Positions 1 to 6,910 of a DNA stretch of 13,067 nucleotides are shown piece after piece. The number at the start of each line of letters is the position of its first letter. The first letter of the stretch is position 1. Origin of the DNA: JAWLCG01 sp041687295 (lineage in GTDB: Bacteria > Planctomycetota > Phycisphaerae > SM23-33 > FEN-1343); assembly GCA_041687295.1 (NCBI GenBank), contig JAWLCG010000109.1:1-13067 (forward strand), read 5' to 3'. The translations under genes and the position numbers were made by a program. Under the pieces are notes generated by a model. The model ran no database searches. It was not told where the DNA came from and worked only from the letters and a program-made list of their open reading frames with translations.

Positions 1-112
1 CGCCGTATGGAGTGCGGCGATGCAATCGCCGCTTTGGCTTAGCCGCCATCGAGCCAAAGCGGCGATGACTCGCCGCACTCCAGAAGGGCGGTCCGTCCAT
101 CACGGCTGGGCA
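1..112 (+). repeat. Palindromic repeat A, copy 1
   Basis: Arms 9-39 and 52-81 form an imperfect inverted repeat of about 30 bp whose outer ends are GGAGTGCGGCGA and TCGCCGCACTCC and whose inner ends read CGCCGCTTTGGCT and its complement. It is preceded by CGCCGTAT and followed by GGGCGGTCC and then CCATCACGGCTGGGCA (97-112). The same 16 bases follow copy 2 at 5125-5140. The left end is cut by the window edge. Confidence 0.85.
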
Positions 113-334
113 ATCTGTGGAATCGGCCGTTATCTGTACCACTAATGTGCAGACTCACGATCTCTTGTAACGATTTCGCATGCACCGCAGGCCGAGAAAC
201 AGCCCGGGGCTCTGCCCCGGACCCCGGGATTTGTCGCATTCTCGCCCACCGGCAGAGACTCTGAGACGCCCGTCCTCGGGCCCGGCCGGCCGGCAGGGGC
301 GTGAGCCCATCCCATGCCGGAGGCCCAAAGCGAT

Positions 335-431
335 AGATCCCGGGGGGGTGGGGGCAGAGCCCCTACGCTGTTTCCTCTGGACCACCGGCCGCGACACGGA
401 TTCAGGTTGGGTTGCGGGCAAAGCCCGCGCT
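335..431 (-). repeat. Block C, inverted copy
   Basis: Read on the minus strand this runs from CAGCGCGGGCTTTGCCCGC through CCGGTGGTCCAGAGGAAACA to CCCCCCGGGAT. It matches 5191-5287 on the plus strand over about 97 bp, with roughly 85% identity by eye. The copy lies in opposite orientation to the flanking A and B repeats compared with island 2. Confidence 0.8.
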
Positions 432-484
432 GGGTGATCTGTGTCAATCGTGTCTCCCGTTGGGGCCGAGGCCAGGGAGAAACG

Positions 485-523
485 GAAAGACGTGGCTACG
501 AACGCCGTAGCCACGGCACCCGG
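485..523 (+). repeat. Hairpin repeat B, copy 1
   Basis: GAAAGAC precedes a hairpin with stem GTGGCTACG / CGTAGCCAC (492-500 and 506-514) and loop AACGC. CGGCACCCGG follows. The same unit occurs at 5392-5430, 10142-10178 (minus) and 10477-10512. Confidence 0.85.
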
Positions 524-598
524 CTTGGGGTGCAGACTGCGGACCCACGGACACAGTCGGCGCAGGGTCCAGCCCGGCCGGCAGGGCCCCCGACGCAA

Positions 599-631
599 GC
601 GGGCCGGCGATCCGAGGGGTCGCCGGCCCGC
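599..631 (-). terminator. GC-rich hairpin after the export gene
   Basis: A perfect 12-bp stem (GCGGGCCGGCGA / TCGCCGGCCCGC) with a 9-base loop starts about 20 bases past the TAG of the export gene. No T run follows on the minus strand, so it is a plausible transcript end or RNA-stabilising hairpin rather than a classical intrinsic terminator. Confidence 0.5.
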
Positions 632-652
632 GTGCTGCGCTGGGGGGGGAGG

Positions 653-1774
653 CTACGGCGCGATGAACACGGTGTCGCCGCCGCCGTCGCCGCGGGCATC
701 GCCGCGTTCCTGCGTGCCGATCACGTTATACGTCGCACCGGCCGAGGCGGCCGCACCGGCCCGGATGTAGAGGTTGCGGGCGGCCCATTCTTCCAGGCGG
801 GTATCCCAGGTGTGGGGCACCATGAGGATGTCGCCGGCCTGCAGCTCGATGTTGGGCTCAAGGCCCTTGTAGATCTTCTTGAGGTCCAGCCGGACGAAGT
901 AGTCCTGGTCGTCGACGCGGCGGATGAGCGTCGCCTCGCGCGGCCAGAGGTCCATCCGCAGGCCACCTGCCGCCGCCAGGGCCTGCAGGACCGTCACGTC
1001 GGTGCCCGGGGGGTACACCTGGGGGTAGACGGAATTGACCAGGCCGTTGACGTAGATCGTGTTGGGCGTGGCGGCATGGACGACCACGATATCGCCGTTC
1101 TCCAGCGGGTCCAGGGACAGGGCCTTGCGCAGGCCCTCGGGGTCTCGGATGTTCAGCGTGACCGCGTTGGACGGGTCGGCCAGCCGTTGCAGCGTGACCC
1201 GGCCCGAGCCGGCCGGCGAGGCCCCGCCGGCCTGCACGACGGCGTAGAGCAGGTTCCGCTCGGTCCGCCTCAGCTCCACCAGGCCCGGCGCCGCCACCGC
1301 TCCGATCACCATCACCCGCGTGGGCATCGCCTCGACCAGCTGGACGAAGACACTGGCCTGGCGGTGGAAGTCGGGCACGTAGGCAGTGTGGATGCGTTCC
1401 TCGGCCTGCTCGAGCGTCAGGCCCGCCACCTCCAGCGCGCCGACCAGCGGCAGCTCGACGGTGCCCTTGGGGCTCACGCGGACCTGCGTGGGCGGCACGG
1501 GGGCGGCCTGCTCAGCCGGCGTGACGTTGACCGCCAGCACGTCGCCGGGGCCCAGGCGGTAGGGGCCCAGCTTCTCGCGCAGCGTTGCACCGTCCATCGG
1601 CCTGGCCCGCGGGACGTCCTCTTCGAGGGGCTCGAGTACGACGAACTCCCCCAGGCTCATGCGGTGGTCCCGCCCGTTACAGCCCACCAGCACCAGCGAT
1701 ACCAGCAGCGCCATTGCCAAGCCACAGCCCCAGAGCCCGCGCATGGGGCGCGGGCGGTCGATCTGTCCACTCAT
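653..1774 (-). CDS. Polysaccharide export lipoprotein, Wza/SLBB type
   Basis: A 373-residue protein of the outer-membrane polysaccharide export family, which forms the exit channel for capsule or exopolysaccharide. The N-terminus has a basic start, a hydrophobic stretch (about 12-30) and a lipobox LVGC with Cys32, so it should be a lipoprotein. The poly-export domain begins at YRLGPGDVL (72-80), continues through SPKGTVELPLVG (101-112) and the VAGLTLEQAEERI helix, and is followed by two SLBB-like segments (about 152-200, MVIGAVAAPG..., and 240-320, IYVNGLVN... ending ELQAGDILMVP). A C-terminal helix (LEEWAARNLYIRAG) resembles the Wza-type membrane helix. The ATG at 1774 is chosen because GAGGGA lies 8 bases upstream; Met11 has no such site. 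The stop is TAG. It lies 146 bp downstream of the beta-helix gene on the same strand and could be co-transcribed with it. No Wzc, Wzy or glycosyltransferase gene is in the window. The family call is firm; the exported polymer is unknown. Confidence 0.93.
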   Translation of the reverse strand: MSGQIDRPRPMRGLWGCGLAMALLVSLVLVGCNGRDHRMSLGEFVVLEPLEEDVPRARPMDGATLREKLGPYRLGPGDVLAVNVTPAEQAAPVPPTQVRVSPKGTVELPLVGALEVAGLTLEQAEERIHTAYVPDFHRQASVFVQLVEAMPTRVMVIGAVAAPGLVELRRTERNLLYAVVQAGGASPAGSGRVTLQRLADPSNAVTLNIRDPEGLRKALSLDPLENGDIVVVHAATPNTIYVNGLVNSVYPQVYPPGTDVTVLQALAAAGGLRMDLWPREATLIRRVDDQDYFVRLDLKKIYKGLEPNIELQAGDILMVPHTWDTRLEEWAARNLYIRAGAAASAGATYNVIGTQERGDARGDGGGDTVFIAP

Positions 1775-1920
1775 GGTTGAATCCCTCTGGAAAGCACAGA
1801 GTTTCCCCTGAAAACCTCGTACAAGAGAAACCTAGCACCCAGCCAGGCCGCGGAAAAGGGATGGGCAAAAGGCCTACTCCTTGGGCCGGTTCCCGCTCCA
1901 CCGCAAGCAGGGACAGTTGG

Positions 1921-3939
1921 TTACGGGTCCTGGGGGCGGTGCTCGTGGGCGCCGATGTCGAAGCCCTCGCCCTGGGGCCGGGGCACGCCGGCGGCGTCCA
2001 TGTCGAGCCCCAGGCCGTAGAGCTGGCGGAACAGCGCGTCGTAGGCCGACACGTCGGCGCCGGCGTCGATGGCGGCGCTGTATCGACCCGCCTCGCGGCG
2101 GAGGCGGAAGTCGCCCCCGGCCGCGTCGACGAAGCAGGGGTCGCCGCCGCCGCTGCCGTCGCCCTGGCCGGTGACGGCGTGGAAGGCCCGCGTCGTGGAG
2201 TACCCTCGGCCAGCCCACTCCAGGCGGATGATCCCCTCGGGATGAAAGAACAGGTTGTGGTGCACCAGTGACCGGGCCGCCACCTGCCCGTGCGGGCCCA
2301 CCTTCAGGGCCGACTCAGCCACGTGCGAGAAGACGTTGTTGACCACGCGGAAGCTGCCCTCGCTCGCCCGCCAGTTGCCGTCGACCACGCCGTTGCGGAC
2401 GTCGTGGATCGTGTTGCCCACCACGTGCAGTTGGCTGTCGAACCAGGCGATCACGCCGTCGCCGCTCAGGCCGTGAATGCAGTTGCCGATCACGTACGCC
2501 TCGGTCGCCCGCTGCGAGTCGTTCACGCGGATGCCGTTCACGCAGTCGCTGATGTCGTTGAACAGCAGCCAGCTCCGCTGCGAGCCCTCGTGCCCGCCCA
2601 CGATGGCCGTGCCGTCCGAGCTGCTCACCGCGCGGAAGCCGTACATCACGTTCTGCGAGACGATCACGTCGCAGCTGCCCTTGATGTCGACGGCGTTCTC
2701 CCGCTCGTCGTGCATGACGTTGCGGGCGACGTAGATGTGGTGGGCCCGCTGGGGGGTGCTGTTGACCTGGAAGGAGTCGCCGCCGTTGTGGTGCATCTCG
2801 CTGTCGACGATCCAGATCCGCTCGCCGCGGACGCTGGTGGCGTGGACGTCGTCCTCCTCGAGGCTGTCCGCGTCGCCGTTGTGGTGGATGTGGCAGGCGT
2901 AGACGACCAGGTCGCTGCCCTCGGCGTACACGGCCGTGCCGAAGCGGCGCGGGCGGTAGCCGTGCACCTCCAGGTTTCGCAGGGCGACGTGGTCGGGCAT
3001 GTCCATGCAGCGGAGGTTGGACTCGGCCAGCTCGAGGTTCTCGACGACCAGGTAGCGCCCCCGCACGCGGACCTGCATGTTCTGCAGGCGCGGGCGGTTG
3101 GCCGGGTTGGCCCCGCGGATGAACACGGGCCGCTCGGCGGTGCCCTCGCCGGAGAGGTAGGCGTAGCGGATCTCGCCGGTGTGCCGGCCGAAAGTGTAGG
3201 GCCCGCCGTGGATCTCGACGACGCTGCCGGGGGGCAGCTCGGCCGGCGGCGTGCGGCGGGGCCTCTGCGGCGTGCCGAAGGGGTTGGCCGCGTCGGTGGC
3301 GGCGGCGTGGGTGTTGTCGACGTAGTGCGTGAAGGGCCCGGCCGATGCGGCGGGGTAGGGCTTGGGGCCGGCGCCGAAGTCGTAGGTGGCGACGGCGTAG
3401 TCCCAATGCGACTCGGCCAGGCCGAACGACGGGGCCGGCACGCCCAGCGGGGGTTCCCAGGGGCCCACCGGCGTCACCCGCACCGCGCCGGCCAGCGTGG
3501 CTGCGCCGTCGGCCACGGGTTCCAGCGTCACCGCCAGCGATCGGCCGCGGATCAGCACCGGCTCGCCGAGGCCCTGCCAGTGCCCGCCGCTGCCGTCCTG
3601 CGTGAGGCGGTTTTCGAGGCGCGTCTGGGCGATGCGGTCGTTGAGCCGATCGGTCACGCGGTACAGGCCCCCCGACGCTTCGGGGCCGTCGGCGGGCCAC
3701 TGCACCTCGACGCGGTAGCGGTAGCCGGGGCGCAGGCCGGTGAAGGTCCAGCTCGCCCGGGCGGCTGGGTCGGTGCTGGCCAGGCCCTCGCCGCAGGCCG
3801 ACCACTCGCCCGTGCGGGAAAACCCCGCCTGGCTGGGGCCGAGGGTACGGGCCGTCCGCCAGGGGTCCTCCCCGCCCCGGGCCGAGCCCGCCGCCACCAG
3901 CCCGATGGCCGTCACGATCAGGCAGAGCCATGCACGCAT
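1921..3939 (-). CDS. Secreted right-handed beta-helix protein with golvesin-like N-terminal domain
   Basis: A 672-residue secreted protein. Residues 1-22 form a signal peptide (MRAWLCLIVTAIGLVAAGSA, then RGG). Residues about 30-155 look like a golvesin/xanthan-lyase-associated beta-sandwich domain: SWTFTGLRPGYRYRVEVQWP, then YRVTD, GGHWQGLGEPVLI and a final AGAVRVTP strand. HYVDNTHAAATDAANPFGTP (205-224) is the usual opening of bacterial parallel beta-helix proteins. Residues about 235-600 carry many Asn/Val/His-rich turns typical of PbH1 rungs (for example VVENLELAESN, IWIVDSEMHHNGGDSF, DVIVSQNVMYGF, LHVVGNTIHDV). The C-terminus has the D-x-D...G-x-x-R-P...DIGAHE signature common at the end of such proteins. 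Such folds usually bind or cleave polysaccharide, but no catalytic set can be named. The ATG at 3939 has GGGGA 7 bases upstream. The stop is TAA. Sharing a strand with the export gene suggests a surface-polysaccharide role; this is inference. Confidence 0.88.
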   Translation of the reverse strand: MRAWLCLIVTAIGLVAAGSARGGEDPWRTARTLGPSQAGFSRTGEWSACGEGLASTDPAARASWTFTGLRPGYRYRVEVQWPADGPEASGGLYRVTDRLNDRIAQTRLENRLTQDGSGGHWQGLGEPVLIRGRSLAVTLEPVADGAATLAGAVRVTPVGPWEPPLGVPAPSFGLAESHWDYAVATYDFGAGPKPYPAASAGPFTHYVDNTHAAATDAANPFGTPQRPRRTPPAELPPGSVVEIHGGPYTFGRHTGEIRYAYLSGEGTAERPVFIRGANPANRPRLQNMQVRVRGRYLVVENLELAESNLRCMDMPDHVALRNLEVHGYRPRRFGTAVYAEGSDLVVYACHIHHNGDADSLEEDDVHATSVRGERIWIVDSEMHHNGGDSFQVNSTPQRAHHIYVARNVMHDERENAVDIKGSCDVIVSQNVMYGFRAVSSSDGTAIVGGHEGSQRSWLLFNDISDCVNGIRVNDSQRATEAYVIGNCIHGLSGDGVIAWFDSQLHVVGNTIHDVRNGVVDGNWRASEGSFRVVNNVFSHVAESALKVGPHGQVAARSLVHHNLFFHPEGIIRLEWAGRGYSTTRAFHAVTGQGDGSGGGDPCFVDAAGGDFRLRREAGRYSAAIDAGADVSAYDALFRQLYGLGLDMDAAGVPRPQGEGFDIGAHEHRPQDP

Positions 3940-3980
3940 GCAAATGTCCCCATTGAAGTACGGGTCGGTCCTACCCTCTC

Positions 3981-4009
3981 AGCGTAGGCCTCCGGCGGTC
4001 GTCCGGCAA
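3981..4009 (-). promoter_or_regulatory. Possible weak promoter for the beta-helix gene
   Basis: On the minus strand TTGCCG (4009-4004) is separated by 17 bases from TACGCT (3986-3981), upstream of the start at 3939. The -10 match is poor, so this is tentative. The whole divergent gap (3940-4191) contains no ORF of note. Confidence 0.3.
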
Positions 4010-4131
4010 CGCCCGGGGCGGCGGACAGGACAAGGCTTTACCGCGGGGCCAGTGCGGGGCCCGGGGCGGCCGAGCCCGCAAACAGGGGACAGCCGGTGCC
4101 CGGTCCGCCGGCCGGCCTTGGTCCGGGCGTC

Positions 4132-4137
4132 TAGAAT
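4132..4137 (+). promoter_or_regulatory. Possible -10 element for the PEP-CTERM gene
   Basis: TAGAAT lies 54 bases before the chosen start. The same hexamer, inside CTAGAATG, precedes the M48 gene at 8652. No -35 hexamer is visible at 16-18 bases, so only the -10 is proposed. Confidence 0.35.
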
Positions 4138-4191
4138 GAGGGCGAAGTGGAGGGCACCTTGGCCCCCGTGAGGGCCGGAGAGGGGTTTGTC

Positions 4192-4983
4192 ATGCGGGCG
4201 GGATTGGCCATTTTGTGTGTGGCGCTGGCCGGTCTGGCGGGTTCGGCCCGGGCGGATGTGTACCTGAGCTTCGAGCACTGGTCGGGCCAGTGGTCCGACC
4301 CCGAGAAGAGCCCCGCGACGGACCAGGACGACGACCTGTGCTGGGCGGCCGCCGCCGCCGGCGTGCTCGACTGGACCGGCTGGGGGCGGCTGGCCGGCCT
4401 GGCCGATGCCGATGCGGGCTTCCGCTACTTCCAGGATCGCTGGACCAACGCGGGCGGCCTGCCGTCGTTCGCGTGGCAGTGGTGGTTCGAGGGCGACAAC
4501 CCGGCCGACGGCTGGCCTGGCTGGGCGCAGGTGGACGGCCCCGGCGGGGCGCTGCTGGCCGGCACGGTCGACTTCGACGCGATCTACCACCACGGCTGGT
4601 CCGACGCGGAGGCCCTGGCCGACCTCGACCGCTTCCTCCGCGCCGGCTACGGCGTGGCCCTGCTGCTCACCAATGACACCGTCAGCCATGCCGTCAACGT
4701 CTGGGGCGTCCAGAGCGATGCCGGCGACTACCAGGGCATCTGGATCACCGACAGCGACGACGACCGCCACCGCCTCGACCCGCCCGACGTGCTGAGCTTC
4801 CAGAGCGTCAGCCTCTCCGACGGGCGGTGGTACCTCGGCGACTACCTCGACGGGCAGTGGTTCATCAACGAGGTCCAGGCCCTCGACCGCAGCCCGCTGC
4901 TGGAGGTCCGCGTCCCCGAGCCGACCGCCCTGGCCCTGCTGGCCGGCGGCCTGCTGACCCTCCGCCGCCGCGCCCGGCCGTAG
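4192..4983 (+). CDS. IdeS/Mac-like (C66) cysteine peptidase with PEP-CTERM sorting tail
   Basis: A 263-residue exported protein. Residues 1-21 are a signal peptide (MRAGLAILCVALAGLAGSARA). The mature part carries DDDLCWAAAAAGVLDW (46-61), an FRYFQDRW segment (77-84), and SHAVNVWGVQSDAGDYQGIW (165-184) running into ITDSDDD (185-191). Compared from memory with streptococcal IdeS, these match DDLLCGAATAGNMLHW, LFEYFKEKAF and NHVINLWGAD...YVTDSDSN. Cys50, His166 and Asp187/189 would be the catalytic residues, and Lys39 sits near the position of the IdeS oxyanion lysine. The C-terminus VPEPTALALLAGG...RRRARP (241-263) is a PEP-CTERM signal, so exosortase processing at the surface is expected; no exosortase is in the window. 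The start at 4192 is preferred over the ATG at 4147 because it places the signal peptide at the N-terminus and has GGAGAGG about 8 bases upstream. A C39-like papain fold is the alternative. The substrate is unknown; immunoglobulin is unlikely in an environmental bacterium. Confidence 0.8.
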   Translation: MRAGLAILCVALAGLAGSARADVYLSFEHWSGQWSDPEKSPATDQDDDLCWAAAAAGVLDWTGWGRLAGLADADAGFRYFQDRWTNAGGLPSFAWQWWFEGDNPADGWPGWAQVDGPGGALLAGTVDFDAIYHHGWSDAEALADLDRFLRAGYGVALLLTNDTVSHAVNVWGVQSDAGDYQGIWITDSDDDRHRLDPPDVLSFQSVSLSDGRWYLGDYLDGQWFINEVQALDRSPLLEVRVPEPTALALLAGGLLTLRRRARP

Positions 4984-5017
4984 GCTCGTCAGTCGTACGG
5001 CCCGATGGATGAATCAG

Positions 5018-5140
5018 GGCGCGAGCGCCGTATGGAGTGCGGCGGCCTTGACGCCGCTGTGGCTGGTCCTGTCGCATGCGATCCAAAGCGGCGTCGATGC
5101 CGCCGCACTCCAAAACGCTGGCCGACCATCACGGCTGGGC
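5018..5140 (+). repeat. Palindromic repeat A, copy 2
   Basis: It begins with GGCGCGAGCGCC and CGTATGGAGTGC. The 23 bases 5018-5040 are identical to 10108-10130. Inverted arms end GGAGTGCGGCGGC and GCCGCCGCACTCC (5034 to 5110), with different inner sequence from copy 1. The tail CCATCACGGCTGGGCA (5125-5140) is shared with copy 1. The element starts 34 bases after the stop codon of the peptidase gene. Confidence 0.85.
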
Positions 5141-5190
5141 ACTCAGGGGGCACTCCGGGAACTCCGGACGGGCGAGAACCACAGATTTCA

Positions 5191-5287
5191 CAGCGCGGAC
5201 TTCGCCCGCAACTCAACCTGAATCCGTACCGCAGTCCGGTGGTCCAGAGGAAACAGCGGGGGGGCTCTGCCCCCCCACCCCCGGGAT
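5191..5287 (+). repeat. Block C, forward copy
   Basis: CAGCGCGGACTTCGCCCGC, CCGGTGGTCCAGAGGAAACA (5237-5256) and the CCCCCGGGAT end match the minus strand of 431-335. Differences are mostly single substitutions plus a few bases in the middle and in the G/C runs. Confidence 0.8.
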
Positions 5288-5391
5288 TGGTCGCTTCAGG
5301 GCCACCAGCATGAGCGGGTATCCTGTGACAGTCTATCTGTGCAACCCGTGTCGTTCGCGTCTTCCGCTCGGGGGGAGCCCACGGAGAATCG

Positions 5392-5430
5392 GAAAGACGT
5401 GGCTACAAACGCCGTAGCCACGGCACCCGG
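5392..5430 (+). repeat. Hairpin repeat B, copy 2
   Basis: GAAAGACGTGGCTAC, then AAACGC, GTAGCCAC and CGGCACCCGG. There is one substitution relative to copy 1 (ACAAACG for ACGAACG), which shortens the stem by one pair. Confidence 0.85.
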
Positions 5431-5510
5431 CTACCAGACTGGCGAGCCCGGAGCCCCGGAGCCCCGAAGGGGCGGCAGTGCGCCACGGTGCTCCACTGCT
5501 CAGCTGCTCT

Positions 5511-5535
5511 AGCAGCCCGTTTTTAACGGGCTGCT
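5511..5535 (-). terminator. Perfect hairpin overlapping the lipoprotein stop codon
   Basis: AGCAGCCCGTT / AACGGGCTGCT form an 11-bp perfect stem with a 3-base loop. The stem includes two bases of the TAG stop (5534-5536). No T run follows on the minus strand, so an intrinsic terminator is possible but not classical. It lies between convergent genes and could act on either transcript. Confidence 0.5.
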
Positions 5536-6706
5536 ACGAGGGCAGGGCGATGCGGAGGGGGGCGGTTTCGCTGGCGACCTTGTTGGCGTCGACGTCCTCG
5601 AGGGTGATCTTGAGCGTGTACTCGCCGGGGGCCAGCGAGGGCGGCAGGAAGAGGATGCGGGTGAGGAAGAAGTCCTCTCGGCGGTTGGCGGAGACGTCCT
5701 GGATGTTGCGGTCGGTCTCGAAGACGACCTGCCGGCCCTGGGCGTCGTAGACGGCCAACTGCATGTTGAGGCGCGTGCGGTATCGGCCCTGCTCGTCGCG
5801 GCGGGCGGTGTGGTTGCGCAGCTCGCAGTAGACGATCATGGGCTGGCTTCGGCCGGCGGGGAAGATGTAGGTCCCGTCGGTCTGCTCGAAGGGCTTGTAG
5901 ACGCCGTAGCCGTCGACCGACCGGCAGAGCTTCAGGGCGGGGATCTGCAGGTCCGCGTGGGCCATCAGCCGTTCGCGGAGGCCCTGGAGGGCCTGGAGGG
6001 CCTGGGCGGCCTGGGTGGGGTCGCTCTGGGCGGTCGAGCGGTCCCGCAGGGCCATCATCGCCCGCAGCAGCGAACTGACGGTGCGGGCCTCGTCGTCGCC
6101 CAGGCCGGCGATGGGGGCCAGGGCCGACTCGTCGCGACCGGCCACCACGTAGAGCATCCGCAGGCGGAGCTGCAGGTCGAGGTCGTTGGGCGTCTCGGCC
6201 AGTCGGGCCTGGAACAGGCGGATCAGGTCGTCGACTGTCGGCGGCGTGGGCGGTGGCGGCTCGGCCGGCTCGGCCGGCTGGGTGGCGGGCTCGACGGCGG
6301 CGGGCGGCGAGGGCGGTTCGGGCTCGGGGTCGGCCGGCGGCAGCAGGCTCAGGCCCTGGCGGACGTCGGTGGGGCGGGTCGCTCCGTCGCGGAAGGGGAA
6401 GCTCGTAGCGGCCGAGCGGACCGGGGCGTCGGTGTCCATCGGCAGCAGGGCCACGCGGGCCGGCGGTACGACATAGGGCAGCGGGGCGTCCTGCAGCGTG
6501 GGTGCGGGCTCGCCCTCGGCCAGCTGGCGGGCGCGGGCGGCGAGCTGCTGGACCACCTCCGGCAGCGGCTGGGGTTGCTCGTAGGCGGTCGCGGTGCGGG
6601 GGCTGTAGACCTCCGTGTCGCTTCGGCCCCAGAGGTCGCAGCCGGCCAGCGCGCAGAGCATCGCCAGGCTGCACAGGCTCCAGAGGCGGCGCGAGGTCTT
6701 CACCAT
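5534..6706 (-). CDS. Conserved-looking lipoprotein with Pro-rich linker and C-terminal beta-sandwich
   Basis: A 390-residue protein of unknown function. Residues 1-23 form a lipoprotein signal (MVKTSRRLWSLCSLAMLCALAGC; lipobox LAGC, Cys23). A Pro/Glu/Ala-rich low-complexity linker covers about 122-157. Residues 157-250 are predicted helical and TPR-like in flavour (DDLIRLFQARLAETPNDLDLQLRLRMLY). Residues about 262-388 are strand-rich (YIFPAGRSQPMIVYCELRNH, RLNMQLAVYDAQGRQVVFET, APGEYTLKITLED), like an Ig-like or carbohydrate-binding sandwich. The longest frame would start at 6838, but the ATG at 6706 gives the signal peptide at the N-terminus and has AAGGA 10 bases upstream. The stop is TAG. 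It lies 191 bp downstream of holA on the same strand, with a hairpin and a promoter between them, so it is probably transcribed separately. No family name is offered. Confidence 0.85.
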   Translation of the reverse strand: MVKTSRRLWSLCSLAMLCALAGCDLWGRSDTEVYSPRTATAYEQPQPLPEVVQQLAARARQLAEGEPAPTLQDAPLPYVVPPARVALLPMDTDAPVRSAATSFPFRDGATRPTDVRQGLSLLPPADPEPEPPSPPAAVEPATQPAEPAEPPPPTPPTVDDLIRLFQARLAETPNDLDLQLRLRMLYVVAGRDESALAPIAGLGDDEARTVSSLLRAMMALRDRSTAQSDPTQAAQALQALQGLRERLMAHADLQIPALKLCRSVDGYGVYKPFEQTDGTYIFPAGRSQPMIVYCELRNHTARRDEQGRYRTRLNMQLAVYDAQGRQVVFETDRNIQDVSANRREDFFLTRILFLPPSLAPGEYTLKITLEDVDANKVASETAPLRIALPS

Positions 6707-6796
6707 CCGTGGCTCGTCCTTGCGACCGGGGTCGCGGTTGTGCCCGAAGAGAAGGGCGGGCACCGTACGGGCCGATCCAACCGGCCCGGCCCCGAT

Positions 6797-6825
6797 ACTT
6801 TGGCAGATCGGCCCGCCCGTGTCAA
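6797..6825 (-). promoter_or_regulatory. Candidate promoter for the lipoprotein gene
   Basis: A perfect TTGACA -35 (6825-6820) with CAAAGT at 17 bases (6802-6797), or AAGTAT at 19, lies about 90 bases upstream of the start at 6706. The -35 falls inside a 14-bp duplicate of the holA 3' end. Confidence 0.45.
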
Positions 6826-6910
6826 CCGCACAGGGCAACCAAGGGCCATCGCCGATCCTGCCGGGCCTCGCTTCGCTCGACCCGGCCTACGAAGTCGTCA
6901 ACCGCACAGG
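6821..6910. repeat. 14-bp direct repeats flanking a small palindrome
   Basis: GTCAACCGCACAGG occurs at 6821-6834 and again at 6897-6910. The second copy covers the last codons and TGA stop of holA (minus strand). The 62 bases between contain a GC-rich inverted repeat (6860-6886). Confidence 0.75.
6860..6886 (-). terminator. Hairpin downstream of holA
   Basis: On the minus strand GCCGGGTC / GGCCCGGC pair (8 bp with one G-T), enclosing GAGCGAAGCGA. It starts 11 bases after the TGA of holA. No T run follows. It may end the holA transcript, or be a small dispersed palindrome of the CGAGCGAAGCGAGG type. Confidence 0.45.

Larger units (their letters stand above)
1..652. other. Repeat island 1, no gene seen
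   Basis: A 652-bp stretch with no convincing gene. It holds a copy of palindromic repeat A (1-112), a C-type block in inverted orientation (335-431), a shorter forward C-like segment (about 196-258), and repeat B (485-523). The forward and inverted C segments can pair with each other (around 206-235 with 331-365) to make a large cruciform. ORFs here translate to Pro/Arg-rich strings. One on the minus strand (142-447) resembles a plus-strand ORF in island 2 only because both run over block C, so they are not taken as genes. Confidence 0.75.
4984..5533. other. Repeat island 2, no gene seen
   Basis: A 550-bp gap between convergent genes. It contains repeat A copy 2 (5018-5140), block C in forward orientation (5191-5287), repeat B copy 2 (5392-5430), and a stretch (about 5332-5391) similar to 435-485 of island 1. 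The order A, C, B is the same as in island 1. The ORFs are short, overlap on several frames and follow the repeats, so no gene is called. Confidence 0.75.

Noticed and set aside
314..1780. Long plus-strand ORF of 488 codons opposite the export gene
   Set aside because: A GC-rich shadow frame: the minus strand carries a clear SLBB export protein with lipobox and ribosome-binding site, while this frame is Arg/Gly-rich without domains.
2290..3987. 565-codon plus-strand ORF opposite the beta-helix gene
   Set aside because: Its Val/Ala/His/Asp-rich translation is the mirror of beta-helix codons. It has no signal, domain or ribosome-binding site.
4147..4191. Upstream ATG extending the PEP-CTERM peptidase by 15 residues
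   Set aside because: It would bury the signal peptide behind a charged extension; the ATG at 4192 has a GGAGAGG site at good spacing.
142..5313. Similar short ORFs in islands 1 (142-447, minus) and 2 (5005-5313, plus) sharing QRGL-PQ-NLNP
   Set aside because: The likeness comes from the inverted block C repeat. The frames carry no start signals, and differences between copies are not biased to third positions by eye.
6707..6838. Upstream ATG extending the lipoprotein by 44 residues
   Set aside because: It would place the lipobox at residue 67 and run through the proposed promoter; the ATG at 6706 gives a normal lipoprotein signal.
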